Shown: positions 55,667 to 64,000, numbered from the stretch's first letter. The stretch is DNA of 64,000 nt from Neiella marina (GCF_002165625.1 NZ_NGNS01000003.1:124001-188000), one strand, 5' to 3'. Made by a program: numbers and translations. The notes: generated by a model not told the origin, from the sequence alone.

Positions 55667-56197
55667 TTAAGCTTCAGCTTCCTCGCGCTTTTTGTGGCCA
55701 TCGCGCATGTGCACAATTTGTTCACCCAGCAAGCCTTTACCAGAGAACGCGAAAGCACGACCAAAACCTTTGACAAAACGACCGCTAATCGGCTCTAGGC
55801 GGAACATTTTGAAGTCACCTAACTGGCTTAAATTATTGACCAACTCGCCATGACGATTCACTAGTTGTGCTAATCCGTGCTGCCACTCGTCGCTGTCTAC
55901 AGCCAACAGGTTGGCTTGCACTTGATAGCTCACTCGCAGGCGTGCAAACAGCTCTTTGGCGCTGTCTTCATCCTCAATCACTAGCACTGAGGCAGTCGGA
56001 TTAACTTGCAGGTTCACCGCGTGAACAGCAATTTCACTGAGCAACACATAAAAGCATTCATCACCAATGGCAAACGGTGCATACGACGCGTATGGGCTGC
56101 CGTCTTTAGTGATCGATGATAAGAAAAAGCTCTTACGGCTATCGAGTAGTTCTTTAATCTCTGGGCCAACGCGGCCGGCGATGCGTTCACTCGTCAT
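55667..56197 (-). CDS. hutZ: HutZ, heme-utilisation protein
   Basis: 176 residues; split-barrel FMN-binding-like fold as in HutZ/HugZ. Visible: SITKDGSPYASYAPFAIGDECFYVLLS, a dimerisation block ANLLAVDSDEW, FKMFRLEPISGRFVKGFGRAF and the C-terminal VHMRDGHKKREE. The C-terminal His cluster agrees with the heme-ligand region of V. cholerae HutZ, a heme-degrading enzyme. GGAGAGAAC precedes the ATG. 17 bp after hutX. Confidence 0.93.
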   Translation of the reverse strand: MTSERIAGRVGPEIKELLDSRKSFFLSSITKDGSPYASYAPFAIGDECFYVLLSEIAVHAVNLQVNPTASVLVIEDEDSAKELFARLRVSYQVQANLLAVDSDEWQHGLAQLVNRHGELVNNLSQLGDFKMFRLEPISGRFVKGFGRAFAFSGKGLLGEQIVHMRDGHKKREEAEA

Positions 56198-56214
56198 GTT
56201 CTCTCCAAGTAGAA

Positions 56215-56631
56215 TTATGCTGGCTGCAAGCCATTCGCTTTGATTTGTCGGAATTGTTCTAGTTGTTCGGGGTGAATGGCATGGCTGTCATCACGTCCCA
56301 AGTACACTTTAAAAATGGCCTGACCTTTACGATCTTCAAACACAAAAGCGAAGCTATCGGTGCCGCGATGCTTGCGCTCCATCAGCCGAATCGATTCGAT
56401 GGCTTGCAGTTTAATGTGGCCGCTAAAGCCCATTTCGCCAAGGGCTAGGTTGTAATATCCTTCGGCAATACTGCCAGCTGGGAAGACGCCTTTGAATTCA
56501 AACACACATCCAGCAACAATGACGATGGTGGTGGTATTACGCCAAGTGGCAAGCTCGGTCATTAGTGCTTGTGCCTGACTGCCTGGTAGCACTGTTGCTA
56601 CTTCTGACGGTTCGACTGTTTGTTGTGTCAT
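56215..56631 (-). CDS. hutX: HutX, cytoplasmic heme carrier
   Basis: 138 residues from ATG 56631, with GAGGAATTAG in front; an upstream in-frame start is less likely. HutX/ChuX fold pattern: TIVIVAGCVFEFKGVFPAGSIAEGYYNLA, GFSGHIKLQAIESIRLM and AIFKVYLGRDD. HutX receives heme and passes it to HutZ. Second gene of the operon after the receptor. Confidence 0.92.
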   Translation of the reverse strand: MTQQTVEPSEVATVLPGSQAQALMTELATWRNTTTIVIVAGCVFEFKGVFPAGSIAEGYYNLALGEMGFSGHIKLQAIESIRLMERKHRGTDSFAFVFEDRKGQAIFKVYLGRDDSHAIHPEQLEQFRQIKANGLQPA

Positions 56632-56653
56632 AACTAATTCCTCGACATAAAAT

Positions 56654-56670
56654 CCCTCGCTCTGCGAGGG
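56654..56670 (-). terminator. Hairpin between receptor and hutX genes
   Basis: CCCTCGC-TCT-GCGAGGG is a perfect 7-bp stem; on the minus strand ATTTTATG follows. A partial terminator or mRNA-stability hairpin could keep the receptor message more abundant than hutXZW. Confidence 0.55.
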
Positions 56671-56684
56671 CATAAACGAATCGC

Positions 56685-58721
56685 TTAGAAACTGTATTTG
56701 GCGGACAGAATCACTTCCCGGCCTACTTCATCAAGTTCACTCCACGCTTGGCGGTAGTGGCGATCAGTGATGTTGTTGACGGTCAAATCAATTTTCAGCG
56801 CAGCAAAAGAAGCTGGCTGATAGCTGATATATAAATCACCCACGGTGTAGCCGTCGTAAGTGGTGCCATCGACATTCGCTTCATACTTGGTTTTGTTCTG
56901 ATCTTTGGCGTGAGTGACCCGGACGCCAGTGGTCAGTTGGCTGTGCCAAAAACCATAGCTGAGATCAGCAGTTAGGGTATCGGCGGGAATATCAGTGAGA
57001 TCATCATTGGAATTGTCATCTTCGCCACGAACAATGCCGTATGCCAAACTCGCTTTGAATGCTTGGTAGGCATAATTGGCCGAGATCTCAAAGCCCTTGA
57101 TCGTTGCTTCATCAACGTTGTACCAATAGGTTTTGCCGGGATCCATTTGTGGTCCAAACACAGGATCAGTGACAATTTGCTGAATGAAATCGTCAACTTT
57201 GTTTTGGAATACAGACGAATGAATTTGCAACGAGTCGTCTTGACCAAAGACCCCATTAAATTGCGCTTTTGCCATTAATTCAGTATTGGCAGCTTGCTCG
57301 GGTTTGAGATCCGGGTTTGGCTCAAAACTATTACAGAAGCCGGGGAACATACAGAAGTGATAACCGGTGGAATATAGCTCTTCTGAACTTGGCGCTCGAA
57401 AAGCACGATCATGACGTAGCGTTAGTTCAAGCCAATCTTGCGCTTGCCAAATGATTGCCGCCGACGGGTTAACGTCATTGTCAGACCGATCTTCACCTAA
57501 ATTTTTGGCTTCGGTTGAGAAGTAATCATAACGAACGCCAGCTTCAACACGCCAACCTTGGGCAACTGGATAGCTGGCTTGAACAAAGCCACCAAAGATA
57601 TCGGTGTCTGCATCCGGTGGCGTTGGTCGATTATCGCCGCCGCGATCTGCTGAGAACTCTTCGCGATGGCCGTCAATGCCATACAACAAGGTGACGTCGC
57701 CAACTTGTGACACGTTATTGAGGTTGATGCCGTAAACATCCAGCTCAGTCTTGTCAGTACGACCGTCGCTGATGCGCTCTTCATCCATTTCAACACTATT
57801 CCAGTAGGCTTTAACCTGAGCATTGAGTAATGGCGAATCGGTATTGATTCGATAGTCGACAGCAGCATTGAGGGTATCTTGGTCACGACCAATCATAAAG
57901 TTGGACGAACCATTCGGGTTGGCGGAAGCATTCGATGGCACCGAACCTTCAACATTGGCGGCTCGAACGTTGAATTCCAACGATTGGGCATCATCAAGCT
58001 GCCATTGCGCTTTAGCAAGCATGCCTTTATTTTCAGAGCCCGAGCCCACCAACGATTCGCCATTACCCAACTCGGCATCGTTGGAGTCACGGTAGTAGGC
58101 GCTGAACAACAAATCGACACTATCAGTGCGCCCTGCCACCGCCGCAGTAGTTGTGGTTTGGTCATTGTTGTCGTTAAACCCGGTTTTTACAAAACCGCCG
58201 ATGTTCTGTTCCGGCGCTAACAGATCACCCGCAGAGACGGTGTTTTGCGATACCACACCGGCAACAGCGCCAGAGCCCCACAAACTACTCGCCGGGCCTT
58301 TGACCACTTCTACACTGGTCAGCAACTCTGGTTCGAGGAAATACGATGGCCGGTGGCCCGATTCAAACACTTGACGAACACCATCAACTGTTTGCAGCAC
58401 TTTATTGCCTGACAAACCACGAATATTGACGCTCTGATTATTGGCCCGTGGACCGCCGCTGACGGTAATATTGGGCTCATGAGCGACAGCTTGGGCGACA
58501 GATTGTGGCTGAATCGTCTCCAGAGTTTGTTTGTCGACCACCGCCACTGGACGAGCAACATCGTCGATGTTCGTTTCGATTCGGGTGGCACTTACCACCA
58601 CAGCTTTGACCTCAAATACTGACTGTTCGGAAGATGCTGATTCAGACGCTTGATTCTCAGCAGCGACGGCTGCACCACAAAGAGCGGCACTAATACAAAA
58701 AGCTAACGGCTTAACGTTCAT
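56685..58721 (-). CDS. TonB-dependent heme/hemoglobin receptor (HutA-like)
   Basis: 678 residues from ATG 58721 with a signal peptide (MNVKPLAFCISAALCGAAVA). TonB-box-like sequence FEVKAVVVSATR, a plug domain (GPRANNQSVNIRGLSGNK, VVKGPASSLWGSGAVAGVV), then a 22-strand barrel. The heme-receptor FRAP motif (RAFRAPSSEEL) and NPDL motif (NPDLKPEQ) are present, with a His and two Cys between them (GYHFCMFPGFC), as in HutA/HemR. It ends in YSF. First gene of the minus-strand heme operon. Confidence 0.93.
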   Translation of the reverse strand: MNVKPLAFCISAALCGAAVAAENQASESASSEQSVFEVKAVVVSATRIETNIDDVARPVAVVDKQTLETIQPQSVAQAVAHEPNITVSGGPRANNQSVNIRGLSGNKVLQTVDGVRQVFESGHRPSYFLEPELLTSVEVVKGPASSLWGSGAVAGVVSQNTVSAGDLLAPEQNIGGFVKTGFNDNNDQTTTTAAVAGRTDSVDLLFSAYYRDSNDAELGNGESLVGSGSENKGMLAKAQWQLDDAQSLEFNVRAANVEGSVPSNASANPNGSSNFMIGRDQDTLNAAVDYRINTDSPLLNAQVKAYWNSVEMDEERISDGRTDKTELDVYGINLNNVSQVGDVTLLYGIDGHREEFSADRGGDNRPTPPDADTDIFGGFVQASYPVAQGWRVEAGVRYDYFSTEAKNLGEDRSDNDVNPSAAIIWQAQDWLELTLRHDRAFRAPSSEELYSTGYHFCMFPGFCNSFEPNPDLKPEQAANTELMAKAQFNGVFGQDDSLQIHSSVFQNKVDDFIQQIVTDPVFGPQMDPGKTYWYNVDEATIKGFEISANYAYQAFKASLAYGIVRGEDDNSNDDLTDIPADTLTADLSYGFWHSQLTTGVRVTHAKDQNKTKYEANVDGTTYDGYTVGDLYISYQPASFAALKIDLTVNNITDRHYRQAWSELDEVGREVILSAKYSF

Positions 58722-58853
58722 AACTAATCCCAAAAACTTTCGAATACAGAATCCTGGCTTGCATTGCGTGGCAGTGAGAGGCGCTCAGCCGACCACATTT
58801 GCTTTCTTCAAGAAGCAATTGGCGGCAATCCTACCGGCTATATTTTTAAATGT

Positions 58854-58880
58854 AAATGCGGATCGTTATCATTTGCATTA
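58854..58880. promoter_or_regulatory. Fur-box-like palindrome in the divergent heme promoter
   Basis: AAATGCGGATCGTTATCATT with GCATTA beyond: the right half GTTATCA is 6/7 to the Fur 7-1-7 consensus, the left half 4/7, and outer AAATGC/GCATTA arms add symmetry. It lies about 115-135 bp from both start codons, so one Fur site could repress both operons in iron plenty. Confidence 0.55.
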
Positions 58881-58992
58881 TTTATTAAATTAATTATGAT
58901 GACTTCAGGTTTGCCATAAACAGCGATTGCTGAGCGACCGCAAGGGCCTTAAGCGGCTGTTTGTATGATGGATAAAGTAAAGCGACTAGGAC

Positions 58993-59763
58993 ATGACGAT
59001 TTACCTGAAACGACACTGGCCACTGCTAAGTGGTCGCGCATTAATGATTGCTAGCGCAATCCTTGGCCTGTTTTGGGTGTCGATGGACGTCACCCCTGCG
59101 CCTCTGTCATCACCAATGGGAATGCGCGCAGCAGTCTCAGTTCAAGTCAACATGATATCGGCAGCAACATCCACCACTGCGCCAAAAGCAACAGTTTCGG
59201 AGCCATTGGCCGAGAAGAGCCCAGCGCCAGAACCATTGCCTGCAATTGCAAACAAGCCGGCCGCTCCGGCCCCAAACGACAAGGAAATTGTTCAAACGAT
59301 CGAGGAAAAACCAGCGCTCAAACCGACTAACACCACCGAACTAAGCGAAACATCGACAGATGATAAAACCATCGCAGAAGTGCAAGAACAAGAAGTTGTC
59401 CAACAAGTCACCGAGAACGAACAAGATTCGGAACCGCAGAACGCGGTTGCCAGTAACAATCAAGCGGCTGGCGCCCACCAAGAGCCTGTCTTTGTTGAGC
59501 CACTATTTGCTGCCCCACCAACGCCACCACGGTATCCAACAATTGCCCGTAAACGCGGCCAACAAGGTGTGGTTTGGGTGGATGTTTGGCTGGATGAACA
59601 TGGCCAGCAAACCCAAACCACAGTAAGTCAAAGTTCCGGGTTAAACAGCCTCGATGAATCGGCCTTAGCTGCGGTCGGCAACTGGCGTTTCAAGCCACAC
59701 CAGATTAATGGACTGGCGATAGCATCGCGAGTGCGTATTCCAATCGAATTTTCATTGCAGTAA
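58993..59763 (+). CDS. tonB: TonB energy transducer
   Basis: 256 residues. One N-terminal TM helix (ALMIASAILGLFWVSMDV), a periplasmic Pro/Ala/Glu-rich linker (residues 55-165), then the C-terminal domain with YPTIARKRGQQGVVWVDVWL, SSGLNSLDESALAAVGNWRFKP. With ExbB-ExbD it energises the adjacent heme receptor. First gene of a plus-strand operon like V. cholerae tonB1-exbB1-exbD1-hutBCD. Confidence 0.94.
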   Translation: MTIYLKRHWPLLSGRALMIASAILGLFWVSMDVTPAPLSSPMGMRAAVSVQVNMISAATSTTAPKATVSEPLAEKSPAPEPLPAIANKPAAPAPNDKEIVQTIEEKPALKPTNTTELSETSTDDKTIAEVQEQEVVQQVTENEQDSEPQNAVASNNQAAGAHQEPVFVEPLFAAPPTPPRYPTIARKRGQQGVVWVDVWLDEHGQQTQTTVSQSSGLNSLDESALAAVGNWRFKPHQINGLAIASRVRIPIEFSLQ

Positions 59764-59794
59764 CTAACTGTACGAACCAAAGCGAAAGAGAACT

Positions 59795-60346
59795 ATGAGC
59801 AGTTATGCATTTTTACAAGGGCAACTCGGCCCTCTGACGATGCCACTTATGTTGTGTGCCCTACTCGCAACCATGATTATCATCGAACGACTAATGGTGC
59901 TGAGTATGCGTAGCGCCCAACGAACACTGTCCAATGGTGGAATTGCCCTACTACAAAGTCACAGCAATCAGCCCAAAGCGCTACGCGAAGAGATTGTCGC
60001 GGTTTGGCTTACAGGCCAACAACGCAAGTTAGCTAGCGGCATTCGAGTTCTACAAATTGTCACTTTGGTCGCGCCACTACTGGGTTTACTTGGCACTGTG
60101 ATTGGCCTGATTCAAGTGTTTGACACCATTGGTGACCATAGCGGCCCCATCGAACCTGCGCTACTCGCTGAAGGGTTGGGCATGGCAATGAAAACCACAG
60201 CCGCCGGTTTAATTATTGCGGTACCAGCGATGCTTGGTGCCCATGGATTTCAATTGTGGGTCGATAAGCTCGTTGCTCGTGCCGAACACGCGATTAACGT
60301 TTCAAGCTTGAAGATCGATGGCGTCGGCACTGAGGCATTGGCATGA
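59795..60346 (+). CDS. exbB: ExbB proton-channel subunit
   Basis: 183 residues, MotA/TolQ/ExbB fold with three helices: FLQGQLGPLTMPLMLCALLATMIIIERL, LQIVTLVAPLLGLLGTVIGLIQVF and TTAAGLIIAVPAMLGAHGFQLW. Forms the pentamer that carries ExbD and TonB. 31 bp after tonB and overlapping exbD by 4 bp. Confidence 0.95.
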   Translation: MSSYAFLQGQLGPLTMPLMLCALLATMIIIERLMVLSMRSAQRTLSNGGIALLQSHSNQPKALREEIVAVWLTGQQRKLASGIRVLQIVTLVAPLLGLLGTVIGLIQVFDTIGDHSGPIEPALLAEGLGMAMKTTAAGLIIAVPAMLGAHGFQLWVDKLVARAEHAINVSSLKIDGVGTEALA

Positions 60347-60753
60347 TCCGCAGCCAACAACAAGCACCGATAACCACCCAGCTGGAGCTCACACCACTGA
60401 TTGATATCGTCTTTATCGTCGTGGTGTTTTTGCTGCTAACCGCCAACGCTAGGCTGTTGTCTTTGCCGGTCGATATTCCTACCACCGATCAAGCCGAACA
60501 AGCATCGCAAATACCGCAGAGTTTGACCCTAACGTTGCAATCACATGCGCCGATGTTTGCGATTAATCAGCAAACCTATGAGACATGGCCGCAATTCGAA
60601 CAAGCCCTAACGCCAATGCTCGAAGACAAAGAACAAGCGGTCACTATTGCGGCAGATCGCCAAGCCGATGTCGAGCCGCTACTGAAGTTGCTGGCACTAC
60701 TCAATCAACAACAAATCACCAACACCCAAATATTGATGGAACAACAACCATGA
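60343..60753 (+). CDS. exbD: ExbD subunit
   Basis: 136 residues. Single TM helix after a short cytoplasmic end: LTPLIDIVFIVVVFLLLTANA carries the proton-path Asp (in PLIDIVF). The periplasmic part ends in AADRQADVEPLLKLLALLNQQQITNTQIL, matching ExbD/TolR. Starts within exbB (ATGA) and overlaps hutB the same way. Confidence 0.94.
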   Translation: MIRSQQQAPITTQLELTPLIDIVFIVVVFLLLTANARLLSLPVDIPTTDQAEQASQIPQSLTLTLQSHAPMFAINQQTYETWPQFEQALTPMLEDKEQAVTIAADRQADVEPLLKLLALLNQQQITNTQILMEQQP

Positions 60754-61601
60754 TCGCTAAGACTCGCGCCCTTTTATTTCTTTCCTTTGTCAGCTTCGGG
60801 TCGTTATTGTGCCTCACTGCAACCGCCAATCCTCAGCAACATCGGCTCATTGCAACCGACGCTGCGGCCACTAGTTTGGTGGTTGAATTTGGCCTGCTTG
60901 ATCAATTAGTTGCAATCGATGTGACGAGCCAATTGCCTAACGGAGCAGACAAGCTGCCTAACATTGGTTATCACCGCACCTTGTCCGCCGAGGGCTTGCT
61001 CAGTCTTAATCCAACCACAGTGATTGGCAGCGAGCATATGGGGCCACCCGAGACTATATCGGCGTTGAAACAAGCCAATGTCAGACTATTGCAGTTGTCC
61101 GGTGCGTTAACGCCAGCACAGTTGCGCAATAACATTCAGACTACAGCGCAGGCACTGGGAGAAGCTCAGCGTGGTCAGCAGTTACTCGACACCCTAGCCA
61201 ACAAAGAATCCCAGTTACAACAAGCTGCACTAACCGGCCATAGAGTGGCGTTCATTCTGGCAATGGACCCATCAAAACTGCGTCTAGCTGGCGCTGGGAC
61301 AGCAGGTGCTGCCTTGATTGAACAAATGGGCGCGAGCAATGTGGCCGACTATGACAATTATCGCAACGTGTCAGCAGAATCATTACTTAGCATGGCACCG
61401 ACTGTGATCTTGGTCGCGGGTCGCGCGCAGCAAAGCGCTGTTGCCGATTTAGTAGCGGCCAATGGCATTATCAGTCACACCCCTGCGGGCAAGCACAATC
61501 GAATTTATGCCGTTGATAGCAGTACCTTGGTCGCGGGGTTAAGCCTGGGTGCTATCGACGAAGCGGTGCGTGTTCAACAACTGGTAGTGGCATCAAACTA
61601 A
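60750..61601 (+). CDS. hutB: HutB, periplasmic heme-binding protein of the ABC importer
   Basis: 283 residues from ATG 60750, which overlaps the exbD stop (ATGA); longer in-frame extension is an artefact of the exbD reading frame. Signal peptide (ALLFLSFVSFGSLLCLTATA). Cluster A-type (BtuF-like) fold: HRLIATDAAATSLVVEFG, GYHRTLSAEGLLSLNPTTVIGSEHMGP, YRNVSAESLLSMAPTVILV. Delivers heme to HutCD. Confidence 0.92.
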   Translation: MIAKTRALLFLSFVSFGSLLCLTATANPQQHRLIATDAAATSLVVEFGLLDQLVAIDVTSQLPNGADKLPNIGYHRTLSAEGLLSLNPTTVIGSEHMGPPETISALKQANVRLLQLSGALTPAQLRNNIQTTAQALGEAQRGQQLLDTLANKESQLQQAALTGHRVAFILAMDPSKLRLAGAGTAGAALIEQMGASNVADYDNYRNVSAESLLSMAPTVILVAGRAQQSAVADLVAANGIISHTPAGKHNRIYAVDSSTLVAGLSLGAIDEAVRVQQLVVASN

Positions 61602-62629
61602 TGCGTTGGCCTGCTACTTACACTGCCAGCTCGTTGTTGCTTGTCATCGCTGCAGGCATGACGCTGAGCTTGATTTCTGGCGCGATGGCATTGCCTGCCA
61701 AAGAGAGTTTACTGGCGTTATTCGACCATATCACCGGCTGGCAGCAACCACTCAGTCAACTGGCCCCGCATGAGCAAGTTGTCGTCATGGAATTACGCCT
61801 ACCACGGCTGTTACTGGCTTTGTTTGTCGGTTTTATTCTCGCGCAATGTGGCGCAGTGATGCAGGGGCTGTTTCGTAATCCGCTGGCCGATCCGGGCATC
61901 ATTGGCGTGTCGTCAGGAGCGGCCGTCGGTGCAATCGTCGCAATCGTATTGTTTCCATTGGCTTGGGGCGCATGGACCATTCCCGCTAGCGCCTTTGTCA
62001 TGGGTTTGCTAACCACCTTGCTGGTATACGGATTAGCCCAATCCAAACAAGGTACTTCAGTGCTGATCTTGCTACTGGCTGGCGTTGCCATCGCCGCATT
62101 CGCTGGTGCAGCAATCGGTTTTTTGAGCTACTTCGCCGATGACCAAAGTTTGCGACAACTGACCACATGGCAAATGGGATCACTCACTGGCGCCAATTCC
62201 GCTAATTTATGGTTGGCATTTGCCACCGCCGTGATACTTGCCGTGGCGTTTCAATCCCGGGCAGCAGCGCTCAACGCATTGTTACTCGGCGAAGCGGAAG
62301 CTCGCCATTTGGGCATTGCAGTTGAGCGCTTGAAGCTCGAATTGATCGCGCTTACCGCAGTAGGTGTCGGAGTCACGGTTGCTTGTGCTGGCATCATCGG
62401 CTTTATTGGTTTGGTGGTGCCTCACTTGGTGCGCCTTACCACTGGCCCCAATCACCTGACATTATTGCCACTTTCTGGTTTGCTCGGCGCAGCTTTGCTG
62501 ATGATTGCCGATCTGCTGGCCCGCACTTTGGTACAACCGGCTGAATTACCAGTGGGTTTATTGACCGCGCTGCTCGGTGCCCCTTTCTTCCTTGCCCTTT
62601 TGATCCAACAGCGTAAACAGTGGAGCTAA
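61601..62629 (+). CDS. hutC: Heme ABC importer permease (HutC/HmuU family)
   Basis: 342 residues, FecCD-type permease with about ten helices. LRLPRLLLALFVGFILAQCGAVMQGLFRNPLADPGIIGVSSGAAVGA is typical near the start, and GFIGLVVPHLVRLTTGPNH in the C-terminal half. The start overlaps the hutB stop by 1 bp. Not to be confused with the GntR-type HutC at 25.3 kb. Confidence 0.93.
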   Translation: MRWPATYTASSLLLVIAAGMTLSLISGAMALPAKESLLALFDHITGWQQPLSQLAPHEQVVVMELRLPRLLLALFVGFILAQCGAVMQGLFRNPLADPGIIGVSSGAAVGAIVAIVLFPLAWGAWTIPASAFVMGLLTTLLVYGLAQSKQGTSVLILLLAGVAIAAFAGAAIGFLSYFADDQSLRQLTTWQMGSLTGANSANLWLAFATAVILAVAFQSRAAALNALLLGEAEARHLGIAVERLKLELIALTAVGVGVTVACAGIIGFIGLVVPHLVRLTTGPNHLTLLPLSGLLGAALLMIADLLARTLVQPAELPVGLLTALLGAPFFLALLIQQRKQWS

Positions 62630-62630
62630 C

Positions 62631-63389
62631 ATGCTAACTCTGAACAACATTAGCTATCGCGTTGGTCAACGGCAGTTGCTTGAAATTGATTCGTTGACCA
62701 TTAACGGGGGCGAGCTAAGCGCGTTATTGGGCCCCAATGGCGCCGGAAAATCGACCTTACTAAAAGCCATCAGTGGGGACATTACCGCAGGCGGAATCAT
62801 AGAATTGCACGGCAAACCCATGGCGCAATGGCCTTCGCTAGAGCGCGCGAAACATGTTGGCGTGTTGCCGCAACAAAGCCAACTGACTTTCCCATTTTCA
62901 GCACTGGAAGTCGTAGCTCTGGGATTAACACCGCTGACCCTGTCTAAACAGCAAGGTCAGCAAGCGATCGAGCAAGTGATGACGGAGACCGACTGCTTGC
63001 GCTTCGCCAAACGTTCGTTTCCGTCGCTATCTGGTGGCGAGCGACAGCGAGTGCAACTAGCTCGTGTGTTACTGCAACTGAGTCAAGCACACACCACTCC
63101 TCTGCTGTTGTTGGATGAGCCAACTTCAGCTCAGGATTTAGGCCAACAGCACCAGATCTTAGCGCTGGCTCAATCTCTCGCCCATCAACGCGGCTTCGCT
63201 GTCCTCGCGGTACTGCACGATTTGAATCAGGTATTGCAGTACTGCGACCATTGCGCCTTACTCGAAAGTGGCAAAGTCGTCTCTCAAGGTAGCCCAGAAG
63301 TAGTTTTGGCAACGGATACAATTGCCCAATACTGGCAGCACCAGGTTGAACGAGTTGAACTCGCCAATGGCCGAGTTGCGGTGTTCTAG
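62631..63389 (+). CDS. hutD: Heme ABC importer ATPase (HutD/HmuV family)
   Basis: 252 residues. Walker A GPNGAGKST near residue 33, signature LSGGERQRVQLARVLL, Walker B LLLLDEPTSAQD, switch His in VLHDLNQ. One bp after the permease stop region, so translation is coupled. Completes the importer. No terminator before the repeat array. Confidence 0.94.
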   Translation: MLTLNNISYRVGQRQLLEIDSLTINGGELSALLGPNGAGKSTLLKAISGDITAGGIIELHGKPMAQWPSLERAKHVGVLPQQSQLTFPFSALEVVALGLTPLTLSKQQGQQAIEQVMTETDCLRFAKRSFPSLSGGERQRVQLARVLLQLSQAHTTPLLLLDEPTSAQDLGQQHQILALAQSLAHQRGFAVLAVLHDLNQVLQYCDHCALLESGKVVSQGSPEVVLATDTIAQYWQHQVERVELANGRVAVF

Positions 63390-63431
63390 CTGAGCAGCAG
63401 GCTGAATAACTTGTTGGCTTCTACACTGGAC
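63390..63431 (+). other. Junction between hutD and the repeat array
   Basis: Forty bases hold a degenerate start of the repeat (GGCTTCTACACTGGAC) and no terminator. Confidence 0.4.
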
Positions 63432-63743
63432 GGACTTGAGCGTCATCGAATAGCGATGCTTGGTGGCTTCCACGCACCGTTCGGAACAAATAATTCAACA
63501 ACAAGACGCCGTAAAATCATCCCTGATGGCTCTGCTGCTGCGTCCTGCAGCAGAAGCTTGTTGTTGAACTATTTGCTCCTCCTTCCAAATCCCGCTGACG
63601 ACTCCGCTAAAGAGCCCTCGTCGACAACGAACAGCTAGTTATTCAGAAAGCTCGGATTGACTGCCGCCTTTTGAGAAGGCATCAAGTATCGCTGTGAGGT
63701 GCTTCAGCCGGAATGGATGCCGGGTGTAGAGCGTTCCATGGAT
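63432..63743 (+). repeat. Tandem repeat unit 1 (312 bp)
   Basis: The sequence beginning GGACTTGAGCGTCATCGAAT recurs 312 bp further on. Within the unit, arms GGAACAAATAATTCAACAAC (63483-63505) and CTTGTTGTTGAACTATTTGC (63557-63579) form a near-perfect 23-bp inverted repeat around a core with a CTGCTGC/GCAGCAG hairpin. It contains CAAGTATCGCTGTGAGGTGC. Open frames inside are read as non-coding. Confidence 0.85.
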
Positions 63744-64000
63744 GGACTTGAGCGTCACCGAATAGCGATGCTTGGTGGCTGTCACGCTACCTTCGGAACA
63801 AATAATTCAACAACAAGACGCCGTAAAATCATCCCTGATGGCTCTGCTGCTGCGTCCTGCAGCAGAAGCTTGATGTTGAACTATTTGCTCCTCCTTCCAA
63901 GTCCCGCTGACGACTCCGCTAAAGAGTCCTCGTCGACAACGAACAGCTAGTTATTCAGAAAGTTCGGATTGACTGCCGCCTTTTGAGAAGGCATCAAGTC
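63744..64000 (+). repeat. Tandem repeat unit 2 (first 257 of 312 bp, cut by window edge)
   Basis: Over 95% identical to unit 1 by eye, with inverted-repeat arms at 63795-63817 and 63869-63891. The copy continues beyond the window, so the array may be longer. Confidence 0.85.

Noticed and set aside
63411-63950. Two similar 75- and 83-residue open frames inside the tandem repeat, starting near 63411 and 63699
   Set aside because: They follow the repeat period, have no ribosome site, are rich in Ser/Arg/Thr without a fold-like pattern, and the DNA is better explained by hairpins. Left as repeat.
1-64000. CRISPR arrays, rRNA, tRNA, transposases, prophage genes
   Set aside because: No regularly spaced short repeats, cloverleaf-like sequence with family features, or transposase/phage proteins were recognised by eye; a tRNAscan or ISfinder search was not possible.

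Overview
The window looks like chromosomal DNA of a free-living, probably marine gammaproteobacterium of the Alteromonadales/Shewanella/Vibrio side of the tree. The evidence is gene order and protein resemblance: yoaA-tsaB-(...)-fadD, metA under tandem MetJ boxes followed by metH, recC-recB-recD, the divergent maoP/hdfR pair, and a Vibrio-type heme locus (hutWXZ opposite tonB-exbB-exbD-hutBCD). I cannot name the genus. I see no rRNA or tRNA genes, prophage, transposase or CRISPR array.

Layout. 1-5.6 kb: a minus-strand housekeeping run (yoaA, tsaB, an exported methyltransferase-like protein, an alpha/beta hydrolase, and the 5' part of fadD, cut by the window edge). 5.6-10.5 kb: an outer-membrane barrel, a small secreted protein, a GH36 alpha-galactosidase-like enzyme and an orphan periplasmic solute-binding protein. 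10.5-17.7 kb: cmoM, a Nif3-family protein, a gate-domain membrane protein, rsmF, a porin, a nitroreductase and a DoxX protein. 17.8-22.6 kb: the MetJ-controlled metA-metH methionine block. 22.7-26.4 kb: a GlpV-like solute-binding protein coupled to a second one, a HutC-like GntR regulator and a small membrane protein. 26.4-36.9 kb: an L,D-transpeptidase and recCBD. 37.4-42.7 kb: a UlaR-like regulator, a DUF3360 permease, a YecH-like protein and two tandem orphan solute-binding proteins.

42.7-46.4 kb is a more AT-rich accessory patch of small genes (membrane protein, GNAT, phospholipase A2-like protein, TonB-domain lipoprotein, HxlR/SnoaL pair, GFA protein) with integron-like recombination-site motifs. 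46.6-52.1 kb: a rimK operon with an M14-like hydrolase and a retropepsin-like protease, maoP/hdfR, and small conserved genes.

52.4-63.4 kb is a complete heme acquisition locus: an outer-membrane heme receptor, the TonB-ExbB-ExbD energiser, the HutBCD inner-membrane ABC importer, and the cytoplasmic HutX, HutZ and HutW proteins. The two operons diverge from a shared promoter region with a Fur-box-like palindrome. An ABC exporter gene is translationally coupled to hutW. Direct copies of one structured repeat flank this locus: a diverged copy at 52.2 kb and a tandem array of 312-bp units from 63.43 kb to the window edge. The most notable observations are this repeat-bracketed heme island with its exporter, the set of orphan solute-binding proteins without permeases, and the cassette-like patch.
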